DNA of 10,416 nucleotides from the NCBI GenBank assembly GCA_003456055.1, contig DMPG01000060.1:3541-13956 (forward strand), written 5' to 3'. A program made the translations under genes and the position numbers. This DNA comes from Bacteroidota bacterium. GTDB lineage: Bacteria; Bacteroidota; Ignavibacteria; UBA10030; UBA8401. Under the pieces are notes generated by a model, which saw only the letters and a program-made list of their open reading frames with translations, made no database searches and had not been told where the DNA came from. Of this stretch, positions 1 to 7,345 are shown piece by piece. Each line of letters opens with the position of its first letter. Position 1 is the stretch's first letter.

Positions 1-1
1 A

Positions 2-136
2 AAAAAATCGAGTGTTATTCGCTACTCAAGCAAGAGGATGGAATCTGTCGCTGAAAATGTTGCAACGTTTGCTGACCACGAAGGATTAACAGCGCATGCA
101 ATGTCATTGCGAATACGAAAGAAAAATAAGATTTAA
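2..136 (+). CDS. hisD: Histidinol dehydrogenase, C-terminal end (partial)
   Basis: An open frame enters from the left edge and stops with TAA at 134-136, giving 44 residues. It contains TSV-like SSVIRYS, followed by a helix and the segment EGLTAHAMSLRIR. HisD proteins end in just this way, with a conserved Glu-x-Leu-Thr-Ala-His near the C-terminus; the His of that motif contributes to the zinc/substrate site of the partner subunit. The enzyme oxidises L-histidinol to L-histidine in the last two steps of histidine synthesis. The rest of the gene lies outside the window. The next gene on the same strand is hisC, the preceding pathway enzyme but one, so a his operon is likely. The identification rests on a short tail only, but the motif and the neighbour agree. 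Confidence 0.87.
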   Translation, partial: KKSSVIRYSSKRMESVAENVATFADHEGLTAHAMSLRIRKKNKI

Positions 137-172
137 TAAGAAACTAACTGTTATTTAATAACGTCTAAGAAT

Positions 173-209
173 TGTCATTTCGAGATTTCTCACTTTGTTC
201 GGAATGACT
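173..209. repeat. Degenerate palindromic dispersed-repeat copy
   Basis: GTCATTTCGAG at 174-184 and TTCGGAATGAC at 198-208 form an imperfect inverted repeat (9 of 11 positions pair), with GAGATTTCTCACTTTG-type sequence between them. Sequences of the type GTCATTTCGA...GAGATTTCTC...TCGAAATGAC are familiar to me as short palindromic intergenic repeats in Bacteroidota-related genomes, so I infer this is a shortened copy of such an element. It lies between hisD and hisC and overlaps two of the three possible hisC start codons. No second copy is visible in this window. Confidence 0.5.
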
Positions 210-218
210 ACACAAAAA

Positions 219-1292
219 ATGTCATTTTTAAAACACATAAAACCCTCCGTTCAAAAACTTGAAACATACAATGTGAAAGGGAAACCCCTTTCATCAGAAC
301 TGATCAAGCTCAATCAAAACGAAAATCCATTCGATCTTCCCGAAGAATTGAAACGTGAACTGGTGGAAGATTTTTATCATCAACCCTGGAATCGTTATCC
401 CGATGTATTTCCAACGCATCTTCTGGAAGCATTATCGAAAGATCGTAATGTTCCAGTAGAAAGCATTATCGCAGCCAATGGTTCCAATGAACTAATGTAT
501 ACAATTGGATTGGCGATTATCGGTAAAGGGACAAAAGTATTGATTCCGACGCCGACTTTCTTTTTGTATGAAAAAATTGTGAACGTGATGGATGGTGAAT
601 TGATCGAAGTACCGATGAAACCGGACCTATCGTTTGATGTAGAGACGATCATCCGAACTGCCCAAAAAGAAAAACCAGCTCTGATTATTCTTAATTCACC
701 AAACAGTCCAACGGGCCAATCGATTCTGATCGCCGATGTTGAGAGAATTTTGAATGAAACGGATTCCATCATTGTTGTGGATGAAGCGTATATTGAATTT
801 TCCGACAAGCCTTCAGCTGCAACTGTTTTATCGAAATATGATCGCTTGATCATTCTTCGAACTTTTTCAAAAGCTTTTTCTCTAGCCGGACTTCGTATCG
901 GCTATTTATTAGCGCAGCCTGCGATGGTTTCCGAACTTTTAAAGCCAAAAATCCCGTTTACGGTGAATAATTTTTCTGCATCAGTTGCGATAAAATTATT
1001 GCAGAAAAACGATCTGGTTACAGAGAGGATCCGTTACATTATACAGCAGCGTGCATATTTATACAAAAATTTATCTGAACAAAATGGAATTACAGTCTTT
1101 CGTTCAGATTCAAATTTTCTTATCTTTAAATCAAAGAATGAAGCGTCAGTATTGTTAGAGCGATTGTTAAGCGAAAATGTTCTTATCCGTGATGTCAGTT
1201 CGTATCCGATGCTCAAGGGGTTCCTTCGCGTGAATGCGGGAACAGAATTTGAGAACAATGCGTTTCTTACAGGGCTGAAAAAATATTTGTAA
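219..1292 (+). CDS. hisC: Histidinol-phosphate aminotransferase
   Basis: HisC is a PLP enzyme that exchanges the amino group between glutamate and imidazole-acetol phosphate to make L-histidinol phosphate, in the cytosol. From ATG 219 the protein has 357 residues, the usual family size. Visible landmarks (numbering from that Met) are KLNQNENP near residue 30, NRYPD near 58, AANGSNEL near 85, NSPNSPTG near 160, the PLP-ring Asp in VVDEAY near 188, and the Schiff-base Lys in RTFSKAFSLAGLRIGY at 218. The C-terminal FLRVNAG carries the substrate-carboxylate Arg. The frame also opens at TTG 195 and ATG 204, but both lie inside a palindromic repeat. ATG 219 gives the normal distance to the family's first conserved block. 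No start has a good Shine-Dalgarno; a GGA sits at 201-203. The gene follows hisD by about 80 bases and is probably co-transcribed. Confidence 0.97.
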   Translation: MSFLKHIKPSVQKLETYNVKGKPLSSELIKLNQNENPFDLPEELKRELVEDFYHQPWNRYPDVFPTHLLEALSKDRNVPVESIIAANGSNELMYTIGLAIIGKGTKVLIPTPTFFLYEKIVNVMDGELIEVPMKPDLSFDVETIIRTAQKEKPALIILNSPNSPTGQSILIADVERILNETDSIIVVDEAYIEFSDKPSAATVLSKYDRLIILRTFSKAFSLAGLRIGYLLAQPAMVSELLKPKIPFTVNNFSASVAIKLLQKNDLVTERIRYIIQQRAYLYKNLSEQNGITVFRSDSNFLIFKSKNEASVLLERLLSENVLIRDVSSYPMLKGFLRVNAGTEFENNAFLTGLKKYL

Positions 1293-1296
1293 AGCA

Positions 1297-1330
1297 AGAC
1301 TTGCCAAGTATTTAAAAACATGGCAAGTCT
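1297..1330 (+). terminator. Hairpin between hisC and etfB, without U-tract
   Basis: AGACTTGCCA at 1297-1306 and TGGCAAGTCT at 1321-1330 are perfect reverse complements, giving a 10-bp stem with a 14-base loop, starting four bases after the hisC stop. The stem is followed by AAAACATACAGG, not by a run of T, so it is not a standard intrinsic terminator on the plus strand. It may protect the hisC mRNA end, attenuate read-through into etfB, or be a processing site. The etfB Shine-Dalgarno lies ten bases after it. Confidence 0.45.
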
Positions 1331-1348
1331 AAAACATACAGGAGTTCA

Positions 1349-2095
1349 ATGAAAATTTTAGTGTTTGTCAATCATGTTCCCGATACAGAAACAAAAGTAA
1401 AGGTCGCCGCAGATGGAAAATTGATCGATCCGGCAGGTGTAAATTTTATGCTCAATCCATACGACGAAATAGCAGTGGAAGAAGCATTAAAGACCAAACA
1501 GCAATTCACCGGCGAAGTTGTTGTATGCTCGCTTGGTGGAGAAACGAACAAAGAAACGCTTCGCAAAGCTTTAGCAATGGGTTGTGATAAAGCAGTGTTG
1601 CTAAAAGACGCAGTAATACGTGATTCATTTGCGGTTGCTTCCGGACTTGCTGATTACGCAAAAGAGTATGGTGCAGAGATCATTTTCTTTGGTAAACAAT
1701 CCATTGATTATGATGATGCACAAGTTGGCGGACTTGTTGCGGAAATGCTTGGTATGCCTTCAATCTCTGTTGTAGTGAAACTCGAAATTAAAGATGGGAA
1801 CGTTGTTGCAGAACGCGAAATTGAAGGAGGTCACGAAATTGTGCATTCAAAACTTCCAGCAGTCATTACAACGCAAAAAGGTTTGAATGAACCACGATAC
1901 CCTTCGTTGAAAGGAATCATGGATGCGAAACGTAAACCGATAGAAGAGAAATCGATTGTTTCGGTTGCATCGCGCGTAGAAGTATCAGCATTACGTCAGC
2001 CTGCGGCAAAAGCGCCCGGAAAAATTGTCGGAACAGATGCGTCAGCTGCCGCTGAGCTTGTTCGCTTGCTTCACGAAGAAGCAAAAGTCATTTAA
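1349..2095 (+). CDS. etfB: Electron transfer flavoprotein beta subunit
   Basis: EtfB pairs with EtfA to form the soluble FAD/AMP flavoprotein that takes electrons from acyl-CoA and similar dehydrogenases and passes them on, normally to the quinone pool. The 248 residues match the usual bacterial length of about 250. Visible features are the N-terminal MKILVFVNHVPDTE strand, NPYDE at 36-40, ALAMGCDKA at 74-82, the nucleotide-site segment DYDDAQVGGLVAEMLG near 120-135, the family signature around AEREIEGGHEIV at 154-165, and LNEPRYPSLKGIMDAK at 179-194. The last is the recognition loop that docks the partner dehydrogenase. AGGAG at 1340-1344 lies four bases before the ATG. etfA follows 17 bases downstream. 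No dehydrogenase or ETF:quinone oxidoreductase is present here, so the electron donor cannot be told. Confidence 0.97.
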   Translation: MKILVFVNHVPDTETKVKVAADGKLIDPAGVNFMLNPYDEIAVEEALKTKQQFTGEVVVCSLGGETNKETLRKALAMGCDKAVLLKDAVIRDSFAVASGLADYAKEYGAEIIFFGKQSIDYDDAQVGGLVAEMLGMPSISVVVKLEIKDGNVVAEREIEGGHEIVHSKLPAVITTQKGLNEPRYPSLKGIMDAKRKPIEEKSIVSVASRVEVSALRQPAAKAPGKIVGTDASAAAELVRLLHEEAKVI

Positions 2096-2112
2096 CGAAG
2101 GAAATTGGAATT

Positions 2113-3087
2113 ATGAAAATATTAGCATTTGCAGAACAACGAAACGGTCAATTTAAAAAAACAGCATTTGAAATTGTGAAAGCGGCAAAGACAATTGCAG
2201 ATAAAATCAACGCTGAAGTCGTTGCTGTTGTCGTAGGAAACTCTATTGCATCAATCGCCGCTCGACTGGGTGGATATGGTGCTGCAAAAGTCATTGCAAT
2301 TGAAGATGCTCGTCTTGAATTATATTCAACAACAGCGTATTCAAAAGTTGTTGCGGAAATTGCAAAACAAGAATCAGCAGAGATCATTCTTCTTCCTGCA
2401 AGCGAACTTGGGAAAGATATTGCTCCCCGAATTGCGGTAAAATTACAAGCCGGTTTGGCGGCAGGGTGTACGGCTCTTGTTGTTGAAAATGGAACGATCA
2501 AAGCTACTCGGCCCGTGTTTGCAGGAAAAGGACTGCTTGATGTAACCGTTACGACGGGAACAAAAATCTTTACACTGCGTCCGAATGTATTTACGGCTGG
2601 AGATTCAAACGGATCAGTTGCAGAAGTTGAAATTAGAAAAATCGAGTTGAACGAAACTGACTTTAGTGTTGTGGTTAAAGAAGTGAAAGCATCAGGTGGC
2701 AAAAAAGATGTCGCTGAAGCTGATATCATCGTCTCCGGCGGACGCGGATTAAAGGGTCCCGAACATTTTACAATGATCGAAGAACTTGCCGGATCACTCG
2801 GCGCAGCGGTTGGTGTTTCGCGTGCAGTTGTTGATGCAGGATGGAGACCGCACGATGAGCAGGTCGGTCAAACGGGGAAAACGGTTTCACCGTCGCTCTA
2901 TGTAGCAGTTGCAATCTCCGGTGCTGTCCAACATTTGGCGGGGATGTCGTCATCAAAATACATTGTAGCGATCAACAAAGACAAAGATGCGCCGATCTTC
3001 TCCGTTGCTGATTATGGAATTGTGGGTGACGCTTTCGAGGTTGTTCCTGCAATTACGTCGGAAATCAAGAAAATGCAAAGTAAGTGA
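2113..3087 (+). CDS. etfA: Electron transfer flavoprotein alpha subunit
   Basis: EtfA carries most of the FAD site of the ETF heterodimer. The 324 residues fit the family. The N-terminal half (1-190) has the divergent domain with [10 protein letters not shown] near 51-60 and [14 protein letters not shown] near 95-108. The C-terminal FAD domain begins after a Lys/Gly-rich linker and shows [13 protein letters not shown] (207-219), SRAVVDAGW (236-244), [11 protein letters not shown] (250-260) and the signature [17 protein letters not shown] (262-278), then [10 protein letters not shown] and DYGIVGD. All expected FAD contacts, including the Arg in SRAVVDAG and the Gln-His of the signature, are in place. 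Nothing in the sequence marks it as a bifurcating ETF, but this cannot be decided by eye. The start ATG follows GAAGGA at 2098-2103. It should be one transcript with etfB. Confidence 0.97.
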   Translation: MKILAFAEQRNGQFKKTAFEIVKAAKTIADKINAEVVAVVVGNSIASIAARLGGYGAAKVIAIEDARLELYSTTAYSKVVAEIAKQESAEIILLPASELGKDIAPRIAVKLQAGLAAGCTALVVENGTIKATRPVFAGKGLLDVTVTTGTKIFTLRPNVFTAGDSNGSVAEVEIRKIELNETDFSVVVKEVKASGGKKDVAEADIIVSGGRGLKGPEHFTMIEELAGSLGAAVGVSRAVVDAGWRPHDEQVGQTGKTVSPSLYVAVAISGAVQHLAGMSSSKYIVAINKDKDAPIFSVADYGIVGDAFEVVPAITSEIKKMQSK

Positions 3088-3152
3088 TTTCTCGTATTGC
3101 GTGTTGATGGGAAAAATGATATACTCGGAAGAGAAGAACAAGGAGAATATTT

Positions 3153-3737
3153 GTGGAGAAAGTACAAGTTGATATACTCGGATTATCGACAAGTCCTTCG
3201 AGTGCCGGTGCGTATGCTCTGATCTTGAAAGAGACGAACGGAAAACGAAAATTGCCGATCATCATTGGTGCATTCGAGGCTCAATCCATCGCGCTCGAAT
3301 TGGAAGGGATGAAACCGCCTCGTCCGCTGACGCATGATTTAATGCGCAATATCATTGATCTCTTTGCCATTTCGTTGAACGAAGTATGCATCAATGAATT
3401 GCGCGATGGTACTTTTTATGCCAAGTTGACGATTGAAGGATTGAGCGAAACGCAGGAAGTTGACTCTCGTCCGAGTGATGCAATTGCTCTGGCGGTTCGT
3501 TACGGTGCACCGATCTTTGTTGGTGAAGAAGTGTTGAATGAAGCAGGAATAATTTCTGAGGATGAAGATGAGACGGAAGAATCATTGACAAAAGAAGAAT
3601 CCTCCCCGGTTAAAAAACCGGTGACAAAAATAGAACAGCTTCAGACTTCGTTGAAAGAAGCTATTGAAAAAGAAGATTATGAAAAAGCCGCTAAATTGCG
3701 GGATGATATCAGGAAGATGGGAATCAGTGAACAGTAG
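3153..3737 (+). CDS. Bifunctional nuclease family protein (DUF151) with C-terminal UVR motif
   Basis: Residues 1-135 form a DUF151/BFN domain: the opening VDILGLSTSPSSAGAYALILKE, LPIIIGAFEAQSIALELEG (34-52), RPLTHDL (57-63), and the signature DSRPSDAIALAVR (104-116). An acidic linker (EDEDETEES) leads to a UVR helix-hairpin motif at about 160-189, with EKEDYEKAAKLRDDI at its core, like the UvrB-UvrC contact motif. Some plant BFN proteins have been reported to cut DNA and RNA; the function in bacteria is not settled, and this architecture is common in Bacteroidota and Chlorobiota. The start is GTG 3153, chosen because AGGAG at 3141-3145 lies seven bases upstream and the conserved domain begins at once. 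It follows etfA by 65 bases, so read-through transcription is likely, ending at the terminator just past the stop. Molecular role: nuclease by family name only. Confidence 0.94.
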   Translation: MEKVQVDILGLSTSPSSAGAYALILKETNGKRKLPIIIGAFEAQSIALELEGMKPPRPLTHDLMRNIIDLFAISLNEVCINELRDGTFYAKLTIEGLSETQEVDSRPSDAIALAVRYGAPIFVGEEVLNEAGIISEDEDETEESLTKEESSPVKKPVTKIEQLQTSLKEAIEKEDYEKAAKLRDDIRKMGISEQ

Positions 3738-3738
3738 A

Positions 3739-3765
3739 AAAAAAAACCGCGAAAGCGGTTTTTTT
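3739..3765 (+). terminator. Strong intrinsic terminator after the DUF151 gene
   Basis: A run of A followed by ACCGC, a GAAA tetraloop (3751-3754), GCGGT and seven T forms a GC-tipped stem extended by A-T pairs. It begins two bases after the TAG stop. Because the A-run mirrors the T-run, it could also stop minus-strand transcripts coming from pdxJ. Confidence 0.92.
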
Positions 3766-3781
3766 ATTAATATTACATGCA

Positions 3782-3830
3782 AAACCTTGCGACGGTTGAT
3801 TATACTTTTCACAAAACCTTCGCAAGGTTT
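3782..3830 (-). terminator. Overlapping hairpins at the end of pdxJ
   Basis: AAACCTTGCGA at 3782-3792 and TCGCAAGGTTT at 3820-3830 are perfect 11-base reverse complements. In addition the right arm folds on itself: AAACCTT, loop CGC, AAGGTTT at 3814-3830. On the minus strand this short hairpin overlaps the pdxJ stop codon and is followed by only four T, so it would be a weak terminator alone. The long and short stems exclude each other. The strong bidirectional hairpin at 3739-3765 lies just beyond as a backup. Confidence 0.45.
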
Positions 3831-4539
3831 ATTTTATCAGCGCGATCATTTCTTTTACTGCACGCTCGAGTCCGACAAATGTTGCGCGGGCGATGATCGA
3901 ATGACCGATACTCATTTCATCGATCTGAGAAATTGCTGCGACACCGGACACATTCGAATAGTTCAACCCGTGACCGGCATTCACTTCTAGACCCATCTGT
4001 TTGCCGTATTGAGCAGCAGCTTTAATCTCTTTTAATAATCGTTGTAATTCTTCTTGAGTTGTTGCTTCTGCATATTCGCCGGTATGTAGTTCTATCATCT
4101 CTGCTCCAATTTCTTTTGATGCCTCGATCTGAGCCATTACGGGATCGATAAAAAGGCTGACAGGGATTTTTTTGTTGTGGAATAGTGTGATGACATTCTT
4201 TAATTTTTCTTTATGCGCAACAACATCAAGTCCACCTTCAGTTGTCAATTCAAGTCGATTTTCGGGAACAAGAGTGATAAGGTCGGGAACAATCTCTAAT
4301 GCTATTGCGACAATCTCATCCGACGCTCCCATTTCAAGATCAAGTTTTGTTGTGACCGTTTCGCGTAATTTCCAAACATCACGGTCTTTAATGTGTCTTC
4401 GATCTTCGCGCAGATGAACAACAATTCCATCGGCACCTGCACGTTCGCAGATTTTTGCCGCTTCAACCGGATCAGGTTCGGTTCCGCCGCGGGCGTTTCG
4501 AAGCGTGGCGATATGGTCAATATTGAGGCAAAGTCTCAT
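3829..4539 (-). CDS. pdxJ: Pyridoxine 5'-phosphate synthase
   Basis: PdxJ condenses 3-amino-1-hydroxyacetone phosphate with 1-deoxy-D-xylulose 5-phosphate to make pyridoxine 5'-phosphate, in the DXP-dependent vitamin B6 route. The 236-residue TIM barrel has the expected length. Visible landmarks are LNIDHIATLRNARGG (5-19) with the phosphate-site Arg, HLREDRRHI (42-50) with catalytic His42, the active-site Glu69 in LDLEMG, VPENR (91-95), HTGEYA (152-157), and NAGHGLNY (187-194) with catalytic His190, then IGHSIIARA (211-219). All key residues are present. The start has a modest GAAG five bases upstream. It is transcribed alone, diverging from the outer-membrane gene and converging on the DUF151 gene. 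There is no link to other B6 genes in the window. Confidence 0.98.
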   Translation of the reverse strand: MRLCLNIDHIATLRNARGGTEPDPVEAAKICERAGADGIVVHLREDRRHIKDRDVWKLRETVTTKLDLEMGASDEIVAIALEIVPDLITLVPENRLELTTEGGLDVVAHKEKLKNVITLFHNKKIPVSLFIDPVMAQIEASKEIGAEMIELHTGEYAEATTQEELQRLLKEIKAAAQYGKQMGLEVNAGHGLNYSNVSGVAAISQIDEMSIGHSIIARATFVGLERAVKEMIALIK

Positions 4540-4655
4540 AGATTCTTCAAAAAATTACAAAATTTCATTGAGTATTCAAAGGATTAGATGGAACCGATTC
4601 GTAACTTTTTTGTTGATGAGTCGTAACAAATAAAGTAATTTTTCCCGGAGGCATT

Positions 4656-6320
4656 ATGAAACGATTCGCTACTCTCTTTATTTCCACTCTCATATGTATT
4701 TCCTTCACGGCAGCGCAAAATGATGAAGATTCATCGTTCGATGATACTACAGACCGTTTTGAACGAACCGCCGATGATTTTGGTAATTTTGTCGAAAATC
4801 TGGTCGAAAAAATAGGATCACAAGTCGAACGAATGGCTGAAGAACGTTCGCAGCGAGTGGAAAGTGAAAATGACAACCACCAGGATAAAGAAAAAACAAA
4901 GATTCCAACAGATGCGATCACCTTCAACGGTGATACGGAGATTGCAGAACAAGACACCATACAAGGGGATCTTGTAGTGAAAAACGGAGCGTTAATCGTT
5001 CGCGGAATTGTACACGGCGATGTTCTTGTCGTGAACGGTGATATTGAATTGAAAAGCACTTCACATGTAAGCGGTAACGTACGGGCGATGAACGGATCAA
5101 TTTCCAAAAATGAAGGTGCGTATGTTGAAGGTTATACAGAACAATCATCCAGCTCGGCATCCAAGAATTCTCGAAAGAAAAAAACATATCGAACCAAATA
5201 TTCTTATTCTTTTAAACCATATTTCTGGAACAGAGAAAATACATTTGATGATAATTTTCTGTTCCGATACAACCGCGTAGAAGGATTTTTCTTTGGGTTT
5301 GGTGCTGAAAAGAAATTTTATTGGGATGGCAGTAAAGCAGTTTCCGGTTTTGGCTCATTCGGGTATGGCTTTGCATCCCATAAATGGCGTATGCAGTTAG
5401 GACTTGACCGTCAATTTGCCGGTTCCGGTTCATCCTTGTTTGAAATCGGAGCGGAAGTACACAGTCTGACCGACACAAAAGATGAGTGGATCATGAATCT
5501 TGGAGAGAACAATCTCGCTGCTCTGTTCTTCCGAGAAGATTTTCGTGATTATTACCAGCGTGAAGGATTCTCTGTTCATTCAGCGTGGTATACCAAAGAG
5601 GGTGATGCATCATCAATGATCGATATTCGATTCTTGAATGATCGGTATGCAACAATGAACAAGAATGCAGAATGGGGTGTGTTCGGAGGAAATGTTTTTC
5701 GCAGTAATCCAGCAGTGAATATTGGGATTATGAAGAGCATTTCATTCAGTGCCGGATTCAGCACCGTTGAAAAATATCGATATCGTTCAGAAGGATGGAA
5801 TGCTTTTGCGCGAGCCGAATACGGAGGGAGAGAGGTTGGCGGTGATTTCGATTTTACACAAACGGTTGTTGATGTCCGCAGATTTCAACCATTGTGGGAC
5901 GATAATCAGATCAACATAAGAGTCCGAGCAGGTGCGTTGGAAGGTGCACCCATTGTTCAAAAATTATTTGAACTTGGCGGAGCGAATACCATTCCTGCAT
6001 TTGGGTTCAAAGAATTTGTCGGTAACAGAATGGTGCTGGCGAACCTTGAATATCAATTAAGCGGGGAAGTCATTGATGAAATATTTTTCTGGCCGAACAG
6101 TATCAATGTGATTGCGTTTGGCGATGCCGGTGCTGTCAGCACTGTAAAGACACGCTGGGCAGTCTATGAAGGATTCGACACGATCACATCAAATCAAATA
6201 AAATCCGATCTCGGATTTGCACTTGCATGGCATGACGGTGATGCGCGATTGGGATTTGCGTGGAGAACAGACAAAACTGCGCCGGTTTCAATCTTTTTCC
6301 GCCTTAACAGAGCATTCTAG
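4656..6320 (+). CDS. Outer-membrane beta-barrel protein with bactofilin-like beta-helix segment
   Basis: Residues 1-20 are a signal peptide (hydrophobic core, then FTAAQ). Residues 30-80 are charged and probably helical (FERTADDFGNFVENLVEKIG and on). Residues 88-160 show short repeats, GDLVVKNGALIVRG, GDVLVVNGDIEL, GNVRAMNGSI, as in the right-handed beta-helix of bactofilin/polymer-forming proteins. After a Ser/Lys linker, residues 180-554 look like an Omp85-type barrel: RYNRVEGFFFGFG at 204-216, a GG...FGFKEFVGNR stretch near 441-457, LANLEYQL, INVIAFGDAGAV, and a terminal SIFFRLNRAF ending in Phe, as barrel-assembly signals do. GGAGG at 4647-4651 sets the start. The helix would lie in the periplasm. 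There are no POTRA repeats, so a BamA-like role is not implied. Transport, surface or anchoring functions are all possible; I cannot choose. Transcribed alone, ending at the shared terminator. Confidence 0.9.
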   Translation: MKRFATLFISTLICISFTAAQNDEDSSFDDTTDRFERTADDFGNFVENLVEKIGSQVERMAEERSQRVESENDNHQDKEKTKIPTDAITFNGDTEIAEQDTIQGDLVVKNGALIVRGIVHGDVLVVNGDIELKSTSHVSGNVRAMNGSISKNEGAYVEGYTEQSSSSASKNSRKKKTYRTKYSYSFKPYFWNRENTFDDNFLFRYNRVEGFFFGFGAEKKFYWDGSKAVSGFGSFGYGFASHKWRMQLGLDRQFAGSGSSLFEIGAEVHSLTDTKDEWIMNLGENNLAALFFREDFRDYYQREGFSVHSAWYTKEGDASSMIDIRFLNDRYATMNKNAEWGVFGGNVFRSNPAVNIGIMKSISFSAGFSTVEKYRYRSEGWNAFARAEYGGREVGGDFDFTQTVVDVRRFQPLWDDNQINIRVRAGALEGAPIVQKLFELGGANTIPAFGFKEFVGNRMVLANLEYQLSGEVIDEIFFWPNSINVIAFGDAGAVSTVKTRWAVYEGFDTITSNQIKSDLGFALAWHDGDARLGFAWRTDKTAPVSIFFRLNRAF

Positions 6321-6343
6321 CATTTACTTCACGAAATCAAAAT

Positions 6344-6374
6344 AAAAAACCTCTGAGGTTCTCAGAGGTTTTTT
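6344..6374. terminator. Bidirectional intrinsic terminator between convergent genes
   Basis: CCTCTGAG (6350-6357), loop GTT, CTCAGAGG (6361-6368) form a perfect 8-bp stem, extended by six A-T pairs from flanking A and T runs. It has a T-run on both strands, so it serves the barrel gene on the plus strand and the YbbR-like gene on the minus strand. The minus-strand stop codon (6373-6375) overlaps the last T-run. Confidence 0.93.
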
Positions 6375-7290
6375 ATTTTCTCATCACATACTGAATTTTA
6401 TTCGGATTCAGCTGCACGATCTTCACATCATCGGGACCGATAATGTTAGGACTAATCATTCCGCTTGTGTCAAGAAGGATGGATTTATAATCGATAAATG
6501 CCGAAAAATCTTTTTCCGAAAGGGGAGCGATATTATTCACACCGGAACGGACGATGATGGAGATCTTAGGGGGGATCAACACAATTTTTTTATTTCCAGG
6601 TATTTGAATGATTTCAACCGATATGTCAGGAATCGTTTTCTCCGCAATCGGTTGTACATCAAAGGATACGGATACGGTAGAATGTGAACGTGCGATCTCA
6701 AATGAAAGAGATTCTGCCAGCATAACATTCGTTTTGACTGGTGCGTTGATGTCATTCAACATAATATTGTTTGTTTCCCAATACAAAATATTATGTAATA
6801 ATGAATTGGCGCCGGTAAGTATTATACTATCAGGACTTGTTTTTACTTTTCCAACCAAACCAAAACCATCACGAAACGAAGCATTCATTACCGGCAGTAT
6901 TGGTACTGTCTTTGTCATTTTATTATCAAGCCGAACCAGCACCGTTTCGGGAAATGTTTCAAGGATGTGAAGTGCACTTGAAATATTGGCAAGCTCATTC
7001 AATTCTTTATATGTAAACAATGTATCTTTCTTTGCCAGCTGTTTAAAATCAATAATGTACCGAAGCGAGGGAGAAAAAATAGTGTTCAGTATCTGCCAAC
7101 CTGTTCCTTGCACCGTGCATCGCACAGTTTTCGGCAACGGAATCGCAATCGCCTGATCGGCTCGCAGATGTTCGATCTTAACAGGAACATCAATTGATAT
7201 TGTAAATTGATTTCCAAGATTGACGGATGCCCAGATAAGGAAAGCGAAAATCAGAGAAAAAAGTATGACCGGGAATTTGCGTTCTTTCAT
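6373..7290 (-). CDS. YbbR-like (CdaR family) membrane-anchored protein
   Basis: The protein of 305 residues has one N-terminal membrane helix (about 8-24, FPVILFSLIFAFLIWASV) after a short positively charged start, then an extracytoplasmic part made of beta-rich repeats. The first repeat begins at SIDVPVKIEHL (32-42) and continues with LPKTVRCTVQGTGW (52-65), the most typical YbbR phrase. A second runs from about 126 (TKTVPILPVM, SPDSIILTG at 152-160), and a third from about 217 (KTIPDISVEIIQIPG, PPKISIIVRSG at 240-250). In Firmicutes the CdaR members control the diadenylate cyclase CdaA, but no cdaA is next to this gene, so that role is not supported here. The start ATG has a close AAAGGG. 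A perfect TAnnTTTG -7 box lies about 55 bases upstream. Single-gene transcript; sequence conservation in this family is low, hence moderate certainty. Confidence 0.85.
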   Translation of the reverse strand: MKERKFPVILFSLIFAFLIWASVNLGNQFTISIDVPVKIEHLRADQAIAIPLPKTVRCTVQGTGWQILNTIFSPSLRYIIDFKQLAKKDTLFTYKELNELANISSALHILETFPETVLVRLDNKMTKTVPILPVMNASFRDGFGLVGKVKTSPDSIILTGANSLLHNILYWETNNIMLNDINAPVKTNVMLAESLSFEIARSHSTVSVSFDVQPIAEKTIPDISVEIIQIPGNKKIVLIPPKISIIVRSGVNNIAPLSEKDFSAFIDYKSILLDTSGMISPNIIGPDDVKIVQLNPNKIQYVMRK

Positions 7291-7345
7291 TGCCCTTTTC
7301 GGATTATAGTGTTGATGAAAATATAACGAGTGAAGAGAGGAGAAT

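Noticed and set aside
2148..2729. Long minus-strand open frame of 193 codons opposite etfA
   Set aside because: It lies wholly within etfA, whose protein is clearly conserved; the Ser/Thr-rich reverse product is typical of a shadow frame.
1349..3737. A bifurcating ETF system or new redox operon of etfB, etfA and the DUF151 gene
   Set aside because: No dehydrogenase, Fix-type or quinone oxidoreductase gene is adjacent, and the ETF subunits look like ordinary members, so simple co-location is the safer reading.
3664..3990. Plus-strand open frame spanning the DUF151 end, terminator and pdxJ end
   Set aside because: It crosses a strong terminator and overlaps two well-supported genes in other frames.
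4540..4655. A promoter or riboswitch between the divergent pdxJ and barrel genes
   Set aside because: Partial TTTG and TAATTTTT matches exist, but their spacing is 23 bases and the start point would fall in the ribosome site. I see no conserved riboswitch structure.
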